Both the position numbers and the translations under genes were made by a program. This document shows, in pieces, positions 17,161 through 26,352 of a DNA stretch of 64,000 nucleotides. Below the pieces are notes generated by a model that saw only the letters and a list, made by a program, of their open reading frames with translations, was not told the origin of the DNA and searched no databases. Position 1 is the stretch's first letter. Every line of letters begins with the position of its first letter. Source of the DNA: NVTR01 sp036480115 (lineage in GTDB: Bacteria; Pseudomonadota; Alphaproteobacteria; Rhodobacterales; Rhodobacteraceae); the NCBI GenBank assembly GCA_965224795.1, contig CBDDAE010000001.1, forward strand, positions 868,001-932,000, read 5' to 3'.

Positions 17161-18597
17161 GTGGCAGATAACAAAAGCCGTGCGAACATTATCGGTGTGG
17201 GACTTGCAGGAATGTTGCTGTTGGCAACACCCTTAGCGGCCCAACAATCGGGCGAAGTCATTACCAAACAATATGACGACGGCGGTGTCTATGAAGGCAC
17301 CTTTAAAGACGGCAAACAGCACGGTACCGGTACCTACCAGCTACCAAATGGTTATGAGTACGAGGGCGATTGGGTTGATGGTGAAATTCTAGGACAAGGC
17401 GTCGCCCGGTTTCCCAACGGCTCGGTATATGTTGGCGCGTTTATAAAGGGTAAACCAGCAGGAGTTGGCAAAATAACATTTGCTGATGGTGGGACCTATG
17501 AAGGCAGTTGGGTGGACGGAAAAATCAACGGCTCTGGCCTGGCTACATACGCAAATGGCGTGGTTTACGAAGGCGGCTTTAAGGACGCTCTGCACCACGG
17601 TCAGGGCCGTATGGAAAGTCCGAATGGCTATATCTACGAAGGTTCATGGGTCGACGGGATAAAAGAAGGCCAGGGCAAAATCACTTACCCGGACGGGGCT
17701 GTTTATGATGGCGCGTTGGAAAAAGGTGAGCGCGACGGCACTGGTTCTTTGATCATGCCAGATGGGTTGGAATTTGTCGGCGAATGGAAAGCCGGCCAAA
17801 TAAACGGCACTGGCACTTTAACCCAGCCGAACGGCGACGTTTACACCGGCAGTCTTGTGAACGGCGAGCGCCAGGGCGATGGTCAGGTGACCTATGCCAA
17901 TGGGGATGTCTATAACGGCCAGTTCAAGAGCGACAAACGCGATGGACAGGGCACATTCACTGGAACTGACGGATACCTTTATGTTGGTGACTGGACTGAA
18001 GGACGTATAGAGGGCCAGGGCAAAGTGACCTACCCTGATGGTTCTGTATACGAAGGGCAATTTCGCGATGATCTTGCCGATGGCGTTGGAAAGATCATTT
18101 ACCCTGACGGAAATTCATATGAGGGCGATTGGAAAGCCGGCGTTATTGATGGCAAAGGCATTGCCTCTTACGGGGATGGTTTGACCTACGAAGGTGAATT
18201 CAAGAACGCCAAGAACCACGGCCAGGGAACCATGACTTTCCCCGATGGCTATACCTATGTGGGGGAATGGCTGGACGGGCAGCGTAGTGGCCAAGGTAGG
18301 GCGAACTACGCTGATGGGTCAATATATGAGGGCGTTTTCGCCGACGGCAAGCGCAGCGGCCAAGGCAAAATCACCATGCCGGATGGGTTTACCTATGTGG
18401 GGGCATGGATTGCCGGAGAAATCGCTGGCGAAGGCGTCGCAACCTACGCAAATGGTGATGTTTATGAGGGCATGTTCGAGGCCGGAAAACGTAATGGTCA
18501 GGGCACCATTCGTTATGCAACTGGGCAAGAAACCAGTGGCGAATGGACAAACGGGGCCCTGAATGAAACTGACGCCGGGGCTACAGACAGTAATTAA
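17161..18597 (+). CDS. Exported MORN-repeat protein
   Basis: 478 aa, GTG start preceded by GGGGG at about 17149-17154. A Sec-type signal peptide (residues 1-27, hydrophobic IIGVGLAGMLLLATPLAA) suggests export to the periplasm or outer surface. The remainder is 18 complete 23-residue MORN repeats plus one degenerate copy, consensus Y-x-D/N-G-x-x-Y-x-G-x-F/W-x-x-G-x-x-x-G-x-G. Units alternate between an F-type and a W-type copy. MORN repeats form extended beta-hairpin rods that bind lipids or proteins; no catalytic domain is present. Function unknown. Confidence 0.85.
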   Translation: MADNKSRANIIGVGLAGMLLLATPLAAQQSGEVITKQYDDGGVYEGTFKDGKQHGTGTYQLPNGYEYEGDWVDGEILGQGVARFPNGSVYVGAFIKGKPAGVGKITFADGGTYEGSWVDGKINGSGLATYANGVVYEGGFKDALHHGQGRMESPNGYIYEGSWVDGIKEGQGKITYPDGAVYDGALEKGERDGTGSLIMPDGLEFVGEWKAGQINGTGTLTQPNGDVYTGSLVNGERQGDGQVTYANGDVYNGQFKSDKRDGQGTFTGTDGYLYVGDWTEGRIEGQGKVTYPDGSVYEGQFRDDLADGVGKIIYPDGNSYEGDWKAGVIDGKGIASYGDGLTYEGEFKNAKNHGQGTMTFPDGYTYVGEWLDGQRSGQGRANYADGSIYEGVFADGKRSGQGKITMPDGFTYVGAWIAGEIAGEGVATYANGDVYEGMFEAGKRNGQGTIRYATGQETSGEWTNGALNETDAGATDSN

Positions 18598-18623
18598 CCG
18601 CTTTAGGGAACTGGTGCTCATCT

Positions 18624-18740
18624 ATGGCACAATTAATTGGTGTCAATATTTCGGGGCTTCCAATCTTGGATCGGGGCGATATAGTCCACGACATGATGAA
18701 ACCGGCTTTTAATAATATTACTTGCGAACTTTCGTTCGCC
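18624..18740 (+). other. Possible upstream extension of the leu leader ORF
   Basis: An ATG at 18624 is in frame with the leader ATG at 18741 without an intervening stop, so the leader could be 51 rather than 12 codons. The upstream part shows no leucine enrichment. A small stem (18724-18729 with 18734-18739, GCGAAC/GTTCGC) precedes the inner ATG. The short leader is preferred because it is the size usual for leucine attenuators. Confidence 0.3.
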
Positions 18741-18779
18741 ATGCCGCTTTCTGCGCTTCTTCTTCTTAGCCACCCCTGA
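18741..18779 (+). CDS. Putative leu leader peptide
   Basis: A 12-codon ORF encodes MPLSALLLLSHP, with leucine at 5 of 12 positions and four consecutive CTT codons (18756-18767). It ends 77 bp before leuA. Leader peptides rich in the end-product amino acid control amino-acid operons through ribosome stalling. The leader lies immediately before a stem (18778-18783 with 18797-18802), and its codon run is complementary to sequence just ahead of leuA, described in the next entry. Confidence 0.6.
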   Translation: MPLSALLLLSHP

Positions 18780-18848
18780 GCGTGCCTTTGGCGCGAACGC
18801 TCAGATGGTGAACAGCGTCAGTCAAAAAGCTAAGAACGAATAAGAAAG
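18747..18848 (+). promoter_or_regulatory. Putative leucine-responsive translational attenuator
   Basis: Two blocks of the leader pair with the leuA ribosome-binding region: 18763-18770 (TTCTTAGC) with 18829-18836 (GCTAAGAA), 8 bp perfect, and 18747-18752 (CTTTCT) with 18843-18848 (AGAAAG), 6 bp perfect. The hairpin 18778-18802 (GAGCGT/ACGCTC, with inner GCC/GGC) would bring them together. No T-tract follows, so a transcription terminator is unlikely. The model is that ribosomes stalled on the CTT run keep the leader single-stranded and free the leuA start. The pairing is seen; the mechanism is inferred. Confidence 0.5.
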
Positions 18849-18856
18849 ACAATCCA

Positions 18857-20434
18857 ATGACAGATACAACCAAACAGGACCACGTCCTGATTTTTGACAC
18901 AACTTTGCGCGATGGAGAACAATCCCCTGGCGCCACCATGACCCACGACGAAAAAGTCGAAATCGCCGGGCTGCTGGATGAAATGGGCGTTGATATTATA
19001 GAAGCCGGATTTCCTATTGCCAGTGAAGGTGACTTTGAAGCTGTGTCGGAGATCGCAAAAATATCTGAAAATTCAGTAATTTGCGGCCTAGCACGCGCTA
19101 TTCCCAAGGATATTGACCGCTGTTGGGAAGCAGTCAAACACGCCCGCCGCCCCCGCATTCACACATTCATTGGCACCTCACCCCTGCACCGCGACATTCC
19201 GGGGCTTAGCATGGATGAAATGGCCAACCGCATCCACGAAAGCGTCACCCACGCCCGTAATCTTTGCGACAATGTGCAATGGTCCCCCATGGATGCCACC
19301 CGTACCGAAATTGACTATCTGAAACGCACGGTAGAAATCGCCATCAAGGCCGGGGCAACGACGATAAATATCCCCGACACAGTCGGCTACACAGCGCCAC
19401 GCGAAAGCGCCGATCTGATCCGCATGTTGATTGCCGAAGTTCCTGGCGCGGATGAGGTGGTATTTGCCACCCATTGCCACAACGATCTGGGCATGGCGAC
19501 GGCAAATTCGTTGGCCGCAGTTGAAGGCGGGGCACGACAGATTGAATGCACGATTAATGGCCTTGGCGAGCGGGCCGGCAATACCGCCCTGGAAGAAGTG
19601 GTGATGGCGCTCATGGTCAGAAATGACATCATGCCGTTTCACACCGGTATAGACACCACAAAATTCATGAATATCAGCCGCCGGGTAGCTACAATTTCCG
19701 GCTTTGCTGTACAATATAATAAGGCCATCGTTGGCAAGAACGCCTTTGCCCATGAAAGCGGTATTCACCAGGACGGCATGCTGAAAAATTCCGAAACCTT
19801 TGAAATCATGCGCCCGGAACATGTGGGGCTGTCCGAAACCAATCTGGTTATGGGCAAGCATTCTGGCCGGGCAGCCTTACGCGCCAAGCTGAAAGAACTG
19901 GGCCATGATCTGGGGGACAACCAGCTAAAAGATGTGTTTGTGCGTTTCAAAGCGCTGGCTGATCGTAAGAAGGAAATCTTTGACGACGATCTAGTGGCGC
20001 TGATGCGTGACAGTTCAACCGATGCGGAATACGACCGTATTCAAGTGAAGTTTTTGAAAGTTGTCTGTGGGACGCAGGGGCCGCAGACAGCCGATTTGAT
20101 CCTGACTGTTGATGGCAAGGACACCCAGTTTCAGGCAACTGGGGATGGCCCGGTTGATGCCGCCTTTAAGGCTGTGAAACACCTTTTTCCCCACTCTGCC
20201 CGCCTGCAGCTTTATCAGGTGCATGCGGTCACAGAAGGTACCGATGCCCAGGCTACAGTTAGCGTACGGCTAGAAGAAGACGGGCGTATTGTTACCGGCC
20301 AATCAGCGGACACAGACACTGTCGTAGCTTCAACCAAAGCTTACGTAACGGCACTAAATAAGCTACTTGTGCGACGCCTGAAATCGGCACCTGATGCGGA
20401 TATCAAGACAGTGGATTTTCGCGATTCTGAGTAA
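18857..20434 (+). CDS. leuA: 2-isopropylmalate synthase
   Basis: 525 aa, full-length LeuA. The catalytic TIM barrel starts with FDTTLRDGEQSPGATM and has the metal-binding HCHNDLGMA near residue 205 and HESGIHQDG near 300. The C-terminal leucine-binding allosteric domain (from about 400, TADLILTVDGK) is present, so feedback inhibition by leucine is expected. It condenses acetyl-CoA with 2-ketoisovalerate, the first committed step to leucine. The ribosome site (AAGAAAG, 18842-18848) is weak and lies within the proposed leader pairing. Confidence 0.96.
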   Translation: MTDTTKQDHVLIFDTTLRDGEQSPGATMTHDEKVEIAGLLDEMGVDIIEAGFPIASEGDFEAVSEIAKISENSVICGLARAIPKDIDRCWEAVKHARRPRIHTFIGTSPLHRDIPGLSMDEMANRIHESVTHARNLCDNVQWSPMDATRTEIDYLKRTVEIAIKAGATTINIPDTVGYTAPRESADLIRMLIAEVPGADEVVFATHCHNDLGMATANSLAAVEGGARQIECTINGLGERAGNTALEEVVMALMVRNDIMPFHTGIDTTKFMNISRRVATISGFAVQYNKAIVGKNAFAHESGIHQDGMLKNSETFEIMRPEHVGLSETNLVMGKHSGRAALRAKLKELGHDLGDNQLKDVFVRFKALADRKKEIFDDDLVALMRDSSTDAEYDRIQVKFLKVVCGTQGPQTADLILTVDGKDTQFQATGDGPVDAAFKAVKHLFPHSARLQLYQVHAVTEGTDAQATVSVRLEEDGRIVTGQSADTDTVVASTKAYVTALNKLLVRRLKSAPDADIKTVDFRDSE

Positions 20435-20447
20435 ATAGCAGCCTTAT

Positions 20448-20478
20448 TTCCCGCGGTCATTTTGCCAGACTGCGGGAA
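20448..20478 (+). other. Hairpin after leuA
   Basis: TTCCCGC (20448-20454) pairs with GCGGGAA (20472-20478), with further partial pairing inside. No T-run follows on either strand, so this may be a 3' end stabiliser or Rho-dependent site rather than an intrinsic terminator. The rest of the leuA-mreB gap (to 20728) shows no coding signal and should hold the mre promoter. Confidence 0.4.
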
Positions 20479-20728
20479 GCAAGAAATAGCCGATATTGGA
20501 CTATTCCAACATCTGCCCTGCTATCCGGCCGCAACTTATGGCCATAGCGCCTCAATACAATCACAAATCGAACATTTTTAGTTGGAATAGTATTTCAGAA
20601 CACCCCAGCGCATTGGCGCTAAATACGAAAGGCGTTTGTAATACACATTGCACGTCTATAAGAAAAAACGGCTCGCGGCGGACTGAATCGCGGGCCCTCG
20701 CAGTTAACTGGAATGGGACAGCGGCAGA

Positions 20729-21766
20729 ATGGTAAGTATTGTTGGATTGTTTACATCCGATATGGCGATCGACCTTGGGACAGCAAACACACTGGTCTAT
20801 GTAAAAGGCAAAGGCATTGTTCTGAATGAGCCTTCGGTTGTGGCCTATCATGTAAAGGAAGGTCGCCGTCAGGTTCTCGCAGTTGGCGAGGACGCAAAAC
20901 TTATGTTGGGGCGCACACCCGGTTCTATCGAAGCCATCCGGCCTATGCGTGAAGGTGTGATCGCAGATTTTGATACAGCTGAAGAAATGATCAAATACTT
21001 CATCCGAAAAGTTCATCCGCGTACAACATTTTCCAAACCAAAGATCATCGTCTGTGTCCCCCATGGGGCCACACCCGTAGAAAAACGCGCCATTCGCCAA
21101 TCGGTTCTTTCAGCAGGTGCGCGACGCGCCGGATTGATCGCTGAACCAATTGCAGCCGCCATCGGTGCAGGCATGCCAATCACTGACCCCACCGGAAATA
21201 TGGTGGTGGATATTGGTGGCGGAACTACCGAAGTTGCGGTCTTATCTCTGGGGGATATTGTATATGCCCGATCGGTTCGCGTAGGCGGTGACCGGATGGA
21301 TCAGGCTATAATCAGCTATCTGCGGCGACAGCAGAACCTGCTGATTGGTGAAAGTACAGCCGAGCGCGTCAAGACCTCTATCGGCACGGCCCGGATGCCC
21401 GACGATGGGCGCGGTGCAAGTATGCAAATTCGTGGACGTGATCTGCTAAACGGCGTTCCTAAAGAAATTGAAATCAATCAGGCTCAGATTGCGGAAGCCC
21501 TGGCTGAACCTGTTCAACAAATATGTGAAGCTGTTATGATAGCGCTTGAGGCCACGCCACCAGATTTGGCGGCGGATATTGTGGACCGGGGTGTTATGTT
21601 GACTGGGGGCGGCGCGCTGTTGGGCGATCTTGACCTGGCTTTGCGTGAACAAACTGGATTGGCAATTTCGGTGGCGGACGACTCACTAAGTTGTGTAGCA
21701 CTGGGGACAGGCAAAGCGTTAGAATATGAAAAACAGCTGCGCCATGTGATAGACTACGACAGCTAA
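20729..21766 (+). CDS. mreB: Rod shape-determining protein MreB
   Basis: 345 aa, actin-like ATPase. Phosphate 1 motif is DLGTANTLVYVKGKG (residues 14 on), phosphate 2 is VDIGGGTTEVAVLSL near 155 and the adenosine motif TGGGALLGDLD near 290. It polymerises along the inner membrane and directs the elongasome that inserts lateral peptidoglycan. First gene of a mreB-mreC-mreD-mrdA-rodA cluster; mreC follows after 33 bp. Confidence 0.97.
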   Translation: MVSIVGLFTSDMAIDLGTANTLVYVKGKGIVLNEPSVVAYHVKEGRRQVLAVGEDAKLMLGRTPGSIEAIRPMREGVIADFDTAEEMIKYFIRKVHPRTTFSKPKIIVCVPHGATPVEKRAIRQSVLSAGARRAGLIAEPIAAAIGAGMPITDPTGNMVVDIGGGTTEVAVLSLGDIVYARSVRVGGDRMDQAIISYLRRQQNLLIGESTAERVKTSIGTARMPDDGRGASMQIRGRDLLNGVPKEIEINQAQIAEALAEPVQQICEAVMIALEATPPDLAADIVDRGVMLTGGGALLGDLDLALREQTGLAISVADDSLSCVALGTGKALEYEKQLRHVIDYDS

Positions 21767-21799
21767 ATCGACCAGCCACCGCTGGTCCGCGGAGGTTTT

Positions 21800-22717
21800 T
21801 TGGCAAGAGAGCGAAATTCCAACGATCAATTCACCCGCCCGATCAGGCGTATTCTGGTCGGTGGCTTGGTGTTATCGTTATTTGCCCTGTTTTTATTGTG
21901 GCGGATTGACAGCCCAAGGGTGGAACGGTTTCGCGCTGCGCTAGTGGATCGGGTCGTGCCATCATTTGATTGGGCTTTGGTCCCGGTTACCAAACTGTCA
22001 GGCATGGTTCAGGGTTTTCAATCATACAATCGCATATACGAGCAAAACCAAGAACTTAGGCGCGAACTACTACAAATGAAGGCCTGGAAAGAAGCTGCCC
22101 TGCAATTAGAACAGGAAAACGCCAAACTGTTAGACCTGAACAACGTTCGACTGGACCCCAAACTAACATTCATAACGGGCGTCGTACTTGCCGATAGCGG
22201 TTCGCCATTTCGCCAATCTGTGCTGCTAAACATTGGCGCAAGGGACGGCATCGTTGATGGCTGGGCCACCACGGATGGGTTGGGTCTTGTGGGTCGGATA
22301 TCGGGTGTTGGGCAAAATTCATCCCGAGTGATCCTGCTAACAGATTCAAACAGTCGGATACCAGTCACCATTCAACCTTCCGGGCAAAAGGCCATGCTTT
22401 TTGGTGACAATACTAATAGCCCTCCGATCGAATTTTTGGAAAGCCCTGAACTTATTCGCCCGGGTGATCGGGTAGTGTCATCCGGTGACGGCGCTGTTTT
22501 TCCACCCGGATTACTGGTCGGACAAGTTGAACTGGGACCAAATCGACGGCTGCGCGTGCTTTTGTCCGCCGATTATAGTCAGTTAGAATTCCTACGTGTG
22601 CTGCGCAACCAAACGACTGCAAAAGTTGAAAATCCGGGCGGGTTACTTATCCCCGCCAATCAAAGCGAAAATACTGAACCAGTTGTTGCTGAAACTAACG
22701 AGGCCGATGATGGTTGA
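21800..22717 (+). CDS. mreC: Rod shape-determining protein MreC
   Basis: 305 aa with one N-terminal membrane helix (about residues 18-35), a coiled coil (about 70-110, NQELRRELLQMKAW) and the beta-domain with VSSGDGAVFPPGLLVGQVE near 240. It is a periplasmic scaffold linking MreB, MreD and PBP2. TTG start at 21800 with GGAGG (21791-21795) only 4 nt away; no better ATG exists in the frame. The end overlaps mreD. Confidence 0.93.
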   Translation: MARERNSNDQFTRPIRRILVGGLVLSLFALFLLWRIDSPRVERFRAALVDRVVPSFDWALVPVTKLSGMVQGFQSYNRIYEQNQELRRELLQMKAWKEAALQLEQENAKLLDLNNVRLDPKLTFITGVVLADSGSPFRQSVLLNIGARDGIVDGWATTDGLGLVGRISGVGQNSSRVILLTDSNSRIPVTIQPSGQKAMLFGDNTNSPPIEFLESPELIRPGDRVVSSGDGAVFPPGLLVGQVELGPNRRLRVLLSADYSQLEFLRVLRNQTTAKVENPGGLLIPANQSENTEPVVAETNEADDG

Positions 22718-23249
22718 TCCAATCACCGCACGCCGTATCAGCTATTGGGGGCTATTTGTTCTGATCTGGCTTGTTATTTTGTTGATCCGTGTTTTGCCCG
22801 TAGACATTTCGGCCGGAGGTTGGCCAGGGCCAAACTGGACCATCCTACTGGCTTTTTCCTGGGTATTGCGCCGTCCTAATTTTGTACCGGTATTGTTAAT
22901 CGCAATAGTTCTTCTGATTGAAGATATGATTTTCATGCGCCCCCCTGGCCTTGCTTCCGGGCTGGGATTAATAGGGCTAGAGTTCCTACGTGGACGGGCA
23001 CAATTTTCCCGTGAACTGCCGTTTATGTTTGAATGGGGCATGGTCGCTACCACTATTTTTGGGCTAATGGTACTTCATCGGCTTTTACTTTCTATCTTTG
23101 TGATCACGCAACCATCGCTTGCTCTTGATATTATTTACTTTGTGATCACAATCGCCACTTACCCGCTTATTGTTATGATTTCATCGCGGTTGTTGGGCGT
23201 TCGACAGGCTGCCCCAGGCGAAGTTGACCAGTTCGGACACCCCATATGA
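22710..23249 (+). CDS. mreD: Rod shape-determining protein MreD
   Basis: 179 aa, about five hydrophobic segments (opening helix WGLFVLIWLVILLIRVLPV), as in MreD. The start lies inside the mreC end; of two adjacent ATG codons (22707, 22710) the second has better spacing from AGG at 22701-22703. The frame is open far upstream but that part is mreC out of frame. ATGA overlap with mrdA indicates tight coupling. Confidence 0.87.
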   Translation: MVDPITARRISYWGLFVLIWLVILLIRVLPVDISAGGWPGPNWTILLAFSWVLRRPNFVPVLLIAIVLLIEDMIFMRPPGLASGLGLIGLEFLRGRAQFSRELPFMFEWGMVATTIFGLMVLHRLLLSIFVITQPSLALDIIYFVITIATYPLIVMISSRLLGVRQAAPGEVDQFGHPI

Positions 23250-25207
23250 ACAACAAGCCTAATGACAACCAAGCCAGCAATCGTGTGGTATCGCGCCGGG
23301 CGTTAATATTGGGCGGGGTTCAATTGTCATTTATGGGGATATTAGGCCTGCGGATGCGTTTCATGCAGGTCGAACAGGCAGACCAGTTTCGCCTTTTGGC
23401 CGAGGAAAATCGCGTAAACCTCCGCCTGATCCCCCCGGTACGCGGACTAATTTACGACCGTTTTGGCGACATCATCGCGGAAAATGAACAAAATTACCGT
23501 GTGGTCATGGTACGAGAAGACGTCGATGACATTGAGGCCACGATTGCCCGATTGGCCCGACTGGTCGAATTGAACCCGGATGATCTGGACCGCGCCACCA
23601 AAGAATTGAAGCGACGCAGCCCGTTTGTCCCAGTAACCATCGCAGATCGTTTAAACTGGGAAGATTTTTCGGAAATAGCCGTGAACGCCCCGGCCCTGCC
23701 CGGTGTTACAACCGAGGTTGGATCTTCGCGCCATTATCCCCAGGGCGCTGATTTCGCACATGTGATCGGTTATGTCGGCCCTGTCAGTGACTATGATTTG
23801 GGAAAACTGGAAGACCCGGATCCGCTATTGCAGATTCCCAAATTTCAGATTGGCAAAGTCGGGGTTGAAACCAAGCTGGAATCCAAATTGCGCGGACGCG
23901 CCGGAACCCTGCGAATTGAGGTGAATTCCGCCGGTCGGGTGATGCGAGAACTTGATCGCCGACCCGGCATTCCCGGCGACAACCTTCAACTGACTGTAGA
24001 CGCAATGTTGCAAAATTTTGTGCAAGCCCGCATCGGAAACGATAGCGCCGCCGCCGTTGTTATGGATGTGAACAACGGTGACGTCCTGGCCATCGGTTCA
24101 GCCCCCAGTTTTGACCCGAATAAATTTGTGCGCGGTATTTCAGTCGCTGACTATGCCGACCTGACAGAAAATGAATTTCGCCCGCTTGCAAATAAATCAA
24201 TTCAAGGCGCTTACCCTCCCGGATCAACCTTTAAAATGGTTACTGCATTAGCCGGGTTGGAAGCTGGGGTAATTAATCAGGAAGAACGTATTTTCTGCGG
24301 CGGTTACAAACAATTAGGCAATCGTCGCTTCCACTGCTGGCGTCGCGGTGGTCACGGAAAAGTCCCCTTGATGGAAGCAATCTTTCAGTCCTGTGACGTA
24401 TTCTTTTATGAAACAGCCGAACGGGTTGGCATTGAAAACATCACCAAGATGGCCAACAAACTTGGTCTTGGCATTCGCCACGACCTACCAATGTCGGCCA
24501 TCCATAGCGGCATAACACCCACCAAAGCCTGGAAACGCGATTGGGCCAGTAAAGCCGAAGATCGCACTGCAAGCTGGTTGGTCGGGGATTCGCTGAATGC
24601 CGGCATCGGCCAGGGTTTTGTACTGACTTCTCCACTGCAACTGGCTGTTATGAGCGCCCGCATCGCCAGTGGAAAAGCGGTCGTGCCACGCCTGATCAAA
24701 ACCATTAATGGTATAGAAACCGATATTTTGGAAACGGCTGAATTAGACATTAATCCCGTGCATCTAAAGGCTGTTCGCGATGGTATGATTGCGGTGTCAA
24801 ATAAACAACGCGGCACCGCCTTCCGCTCTCGGATCATAGAAGAAGGCATGCAGATGGCCGGAAAAACTGGCACCAGCCAGGTGCGTAACATTACCGCCGC
24901 CGAACGGGCCAGGGGCGTTACCCGCAACCGCGATCTGCCCTGGAACCGGCGCGATCACGCATTGTTTGTGGCGTTTGCCCCCCACGCAGCACCAAAAATC
25001 GCCGTTTCGGTCGTGGTTGAACACGGTGGCGGTGGCTCAACCGCAGCGGCGCCAATTGCGCGTGATATTGTGCTGCAAGCGCTTTTCAAAGGCTTGCCGC
25101 CGCTAACCGCCTACCCTTCCAGCCAACGCGGTACGATCCAGGAACTGCATGAGAATTTAGAATTGCGCGATCCCACCGAAGTTTCCGACAGCCGGTTAAA
25201 GATATGA
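23246..25207 (+). CDS. mrdA: Penicillin-binding protein 2
   Basis: 653 aa class B transpeptidase. Residues 20-40 form the membrane anchor, then the pedestal domain, then the transpeptidase domain with STFK (nucleophile Ser327, Lys330), SCD near 391 and KTGTS near 540. It cross-links peptidoglycan during lateral growth, as partner of RodA and MreCD. The start overlaps mreD and the end overlaps rodA, both by ATGA. Confidence 0.95.
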   Translation: MNNKPNDNQASNRVVSRRALILGGVQLSFMGILGLRMRFMQVEQADQFRLLAEENRVNLRLIPPVRGLIYDRFGDIIAENEQNYRVVMVREDVDDIEATIARLARLVELNPDDLDRATKELKRRSPFVPVTIADRLNWEDFSEIAVNAPALPGVTTEVGSSRHYPQGADFAHVIGYVGPVSDYDLGKLEDPDPLLQIPKFQIGKVGVETKLESKLRGRAGTLRIEVNSAGRVMRELDRRPGIPGDNLQLTVDAMLQNFVQARIGNDSAAAVVMDVNNGDVLAIGSAPSFDPNKFVRGISVADYADLTENEFRPLANKSIQGAYPPGSTFKMVTALAGLEAGVINQEERIFCGGYKQLGNRRFHCWRRGGHGKVPLMEAIFQSCDVFFYETAERVGIENITKMANKLGLGIRHDLPMSAIHSGITPTKAWKRDWASKAEDRTASWLVGDSLNAGIGQGFVLTSPLQLAVMSARIASGKAVVPRLIKTINGIETDILETAELDINPVHLKAVRDGMIAVSNKQRGTAFRSRIIEEGMQMAGKTGTSQVRNITAAERARGVTRNRDLPWNRRDHALFVAFAPHAAPKIAVSVVVEHGGGGSTAAAPIARDIVLQALFKGLPPLTAYPSSQRGTIQELHENLELRDPTEVSDSRLKI

Positions 25208-26352
25208 GCTATCTGGAATACAGAATGCGAACGGTCCCCACCGGGTTGCGCAAAATTCTGTACATGAATTGGCCGCTGGTGATTTTGGTTACGGCCGTTG
25301 CCTGCATTGGCTTTTTGATGCTGTACTCGGTGGCAGGCGGTTCCTATCTGCCTTGGGCAGAGCCGCAAATGAAACGTTTCGCATTGGGCATGGTAATGAT
25401 GTTTGCGGTGGCCATGGTGCCCATTTGGTTCTGGCGCAACATCGCCGGGTTGGCCTATGGACTGTCGTTGTTTTTATTGATTTTGGTGGAATATATCGGG
25501 GTGACCGGCATGGGGGCTCAGCGTTGGATTGATCTTGGTTTCATGCGACTGCAGCCTTCTGAACTTGGAAAAATCACTTTGGTTATGGCTCTTGCCGCCT
25601 ACTATGACTGGTTGAATATTGAAAAGACTTCGCGCCCCCAATGGGTGCTATTACCGGTCATCATGATCCTGGTCCCAACGTTTCTGGTCTTAAAACAACC
25701 GGACCTGGGCACAGCAATTCTAATGGGCGCTGGCGGCGGCATCATGATGTTTCTCGCTGGTGTTCATTGGATATATTTTGCGATTGTTATCATTCTTGGT
25801 ATTGCGGCGGTCTGGATCGTTCTGGCAACACGGGGCACGGAATATCAACTTCTTAACGACTATCAATACCGCCGTATTGACACCTTTATCGACCCGGCGA
25901 ATGATCCTCTTGGGGCAGGCTACCACATTACACAGTCAAAAATTGCACTTGGCTCTGGCGGCTGGACAGGACGTGGCTTTATGCAGGGTACCCAGAGTCG
26001 GCTGAATTTCTTGCCTGAAAAACACACAGATTTTATCTTCACAACTTTGGCCGAAGAATTCGGGTTCATTGGCGCCATATCACTGCTGACGCTTTATGGG
26101 TTGATCTTGTTTTTTTGTATCACTTCGGCACTGCAAAACCGTGACCGCTTTGGGGCTTTGATCACCCTTGGTGTTGGCGTCACTTTCTTTTTGTTTTTCG
26201 CAGTAAACATGTCGATGGTGATGGGATTGGCACCTGTGGTTGGTGTTCCCCTTCCGCTGGTAAGCTGGGGTGGAACGGCAATGCTGGTGTTGCTGGGCGC
26301 ATTTGGCCTGGCACACAGCGCCCATGTCCACAGACCGCGGGAGAAAAGGTGA
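25204..26352 (+). CDS. rodA: Peptidoglycan glycosyltransferase RodA
   Basis: 382 aa, SEDS family with about ten membrane helices. Characteristic segments are GAQRWIDLGFMRLQPSEL near residue 100, KQPDLGTAI near 160 and LPEKHTDFIFTTLAEEFGF near 268, and the conserved final PLPLVSWGGTAML. It polymerises lipid II into glycan strands together with PBP2. The ATG overlaps mrdA and the stop overlaps the next gene's GTG start. Confidence 0.95.
   Translation: MSYLEYRMRTVPTGLRKILYMNWPLVILVTAVACIGFLMLYSVAGGSYLPWAEPQMKRFALGMVMMFAVAMVPIWFWRNIAGLAYGLSLFLLILVEYIGVTGMGAQRWIDLGFMRLQPSELGKITLVMALAAYYDWLNIEKTSRPQWVLLPVIMILVPTFLVLKQPDLGTAILMGAGGGIMMFLAGVHWIYFAIVIILGIAAVWIVLATRGTEYQLLNDYQYRRIDTFIDPANDPLGAGYHITQSKIALGSGGWTGRGFMQGTQSRLNFLPEKHTDFIFTTLAEEFGFIGAISLLTLYGLILFFCITSALQNRDRFGALITLGVGVTFFLFFAVNMSMVMGLAPVVGVPLPLVSWGGTAMLVLLGAFGLAHSAHVHRPREKR

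Noticed and set aside
20496..20735. 79-codon plus-strand frame before mreB
   Set aside because: No ribosome site, composition unlike protein, and it runs into the mreB start in another frame; treated as the mre promoter region.
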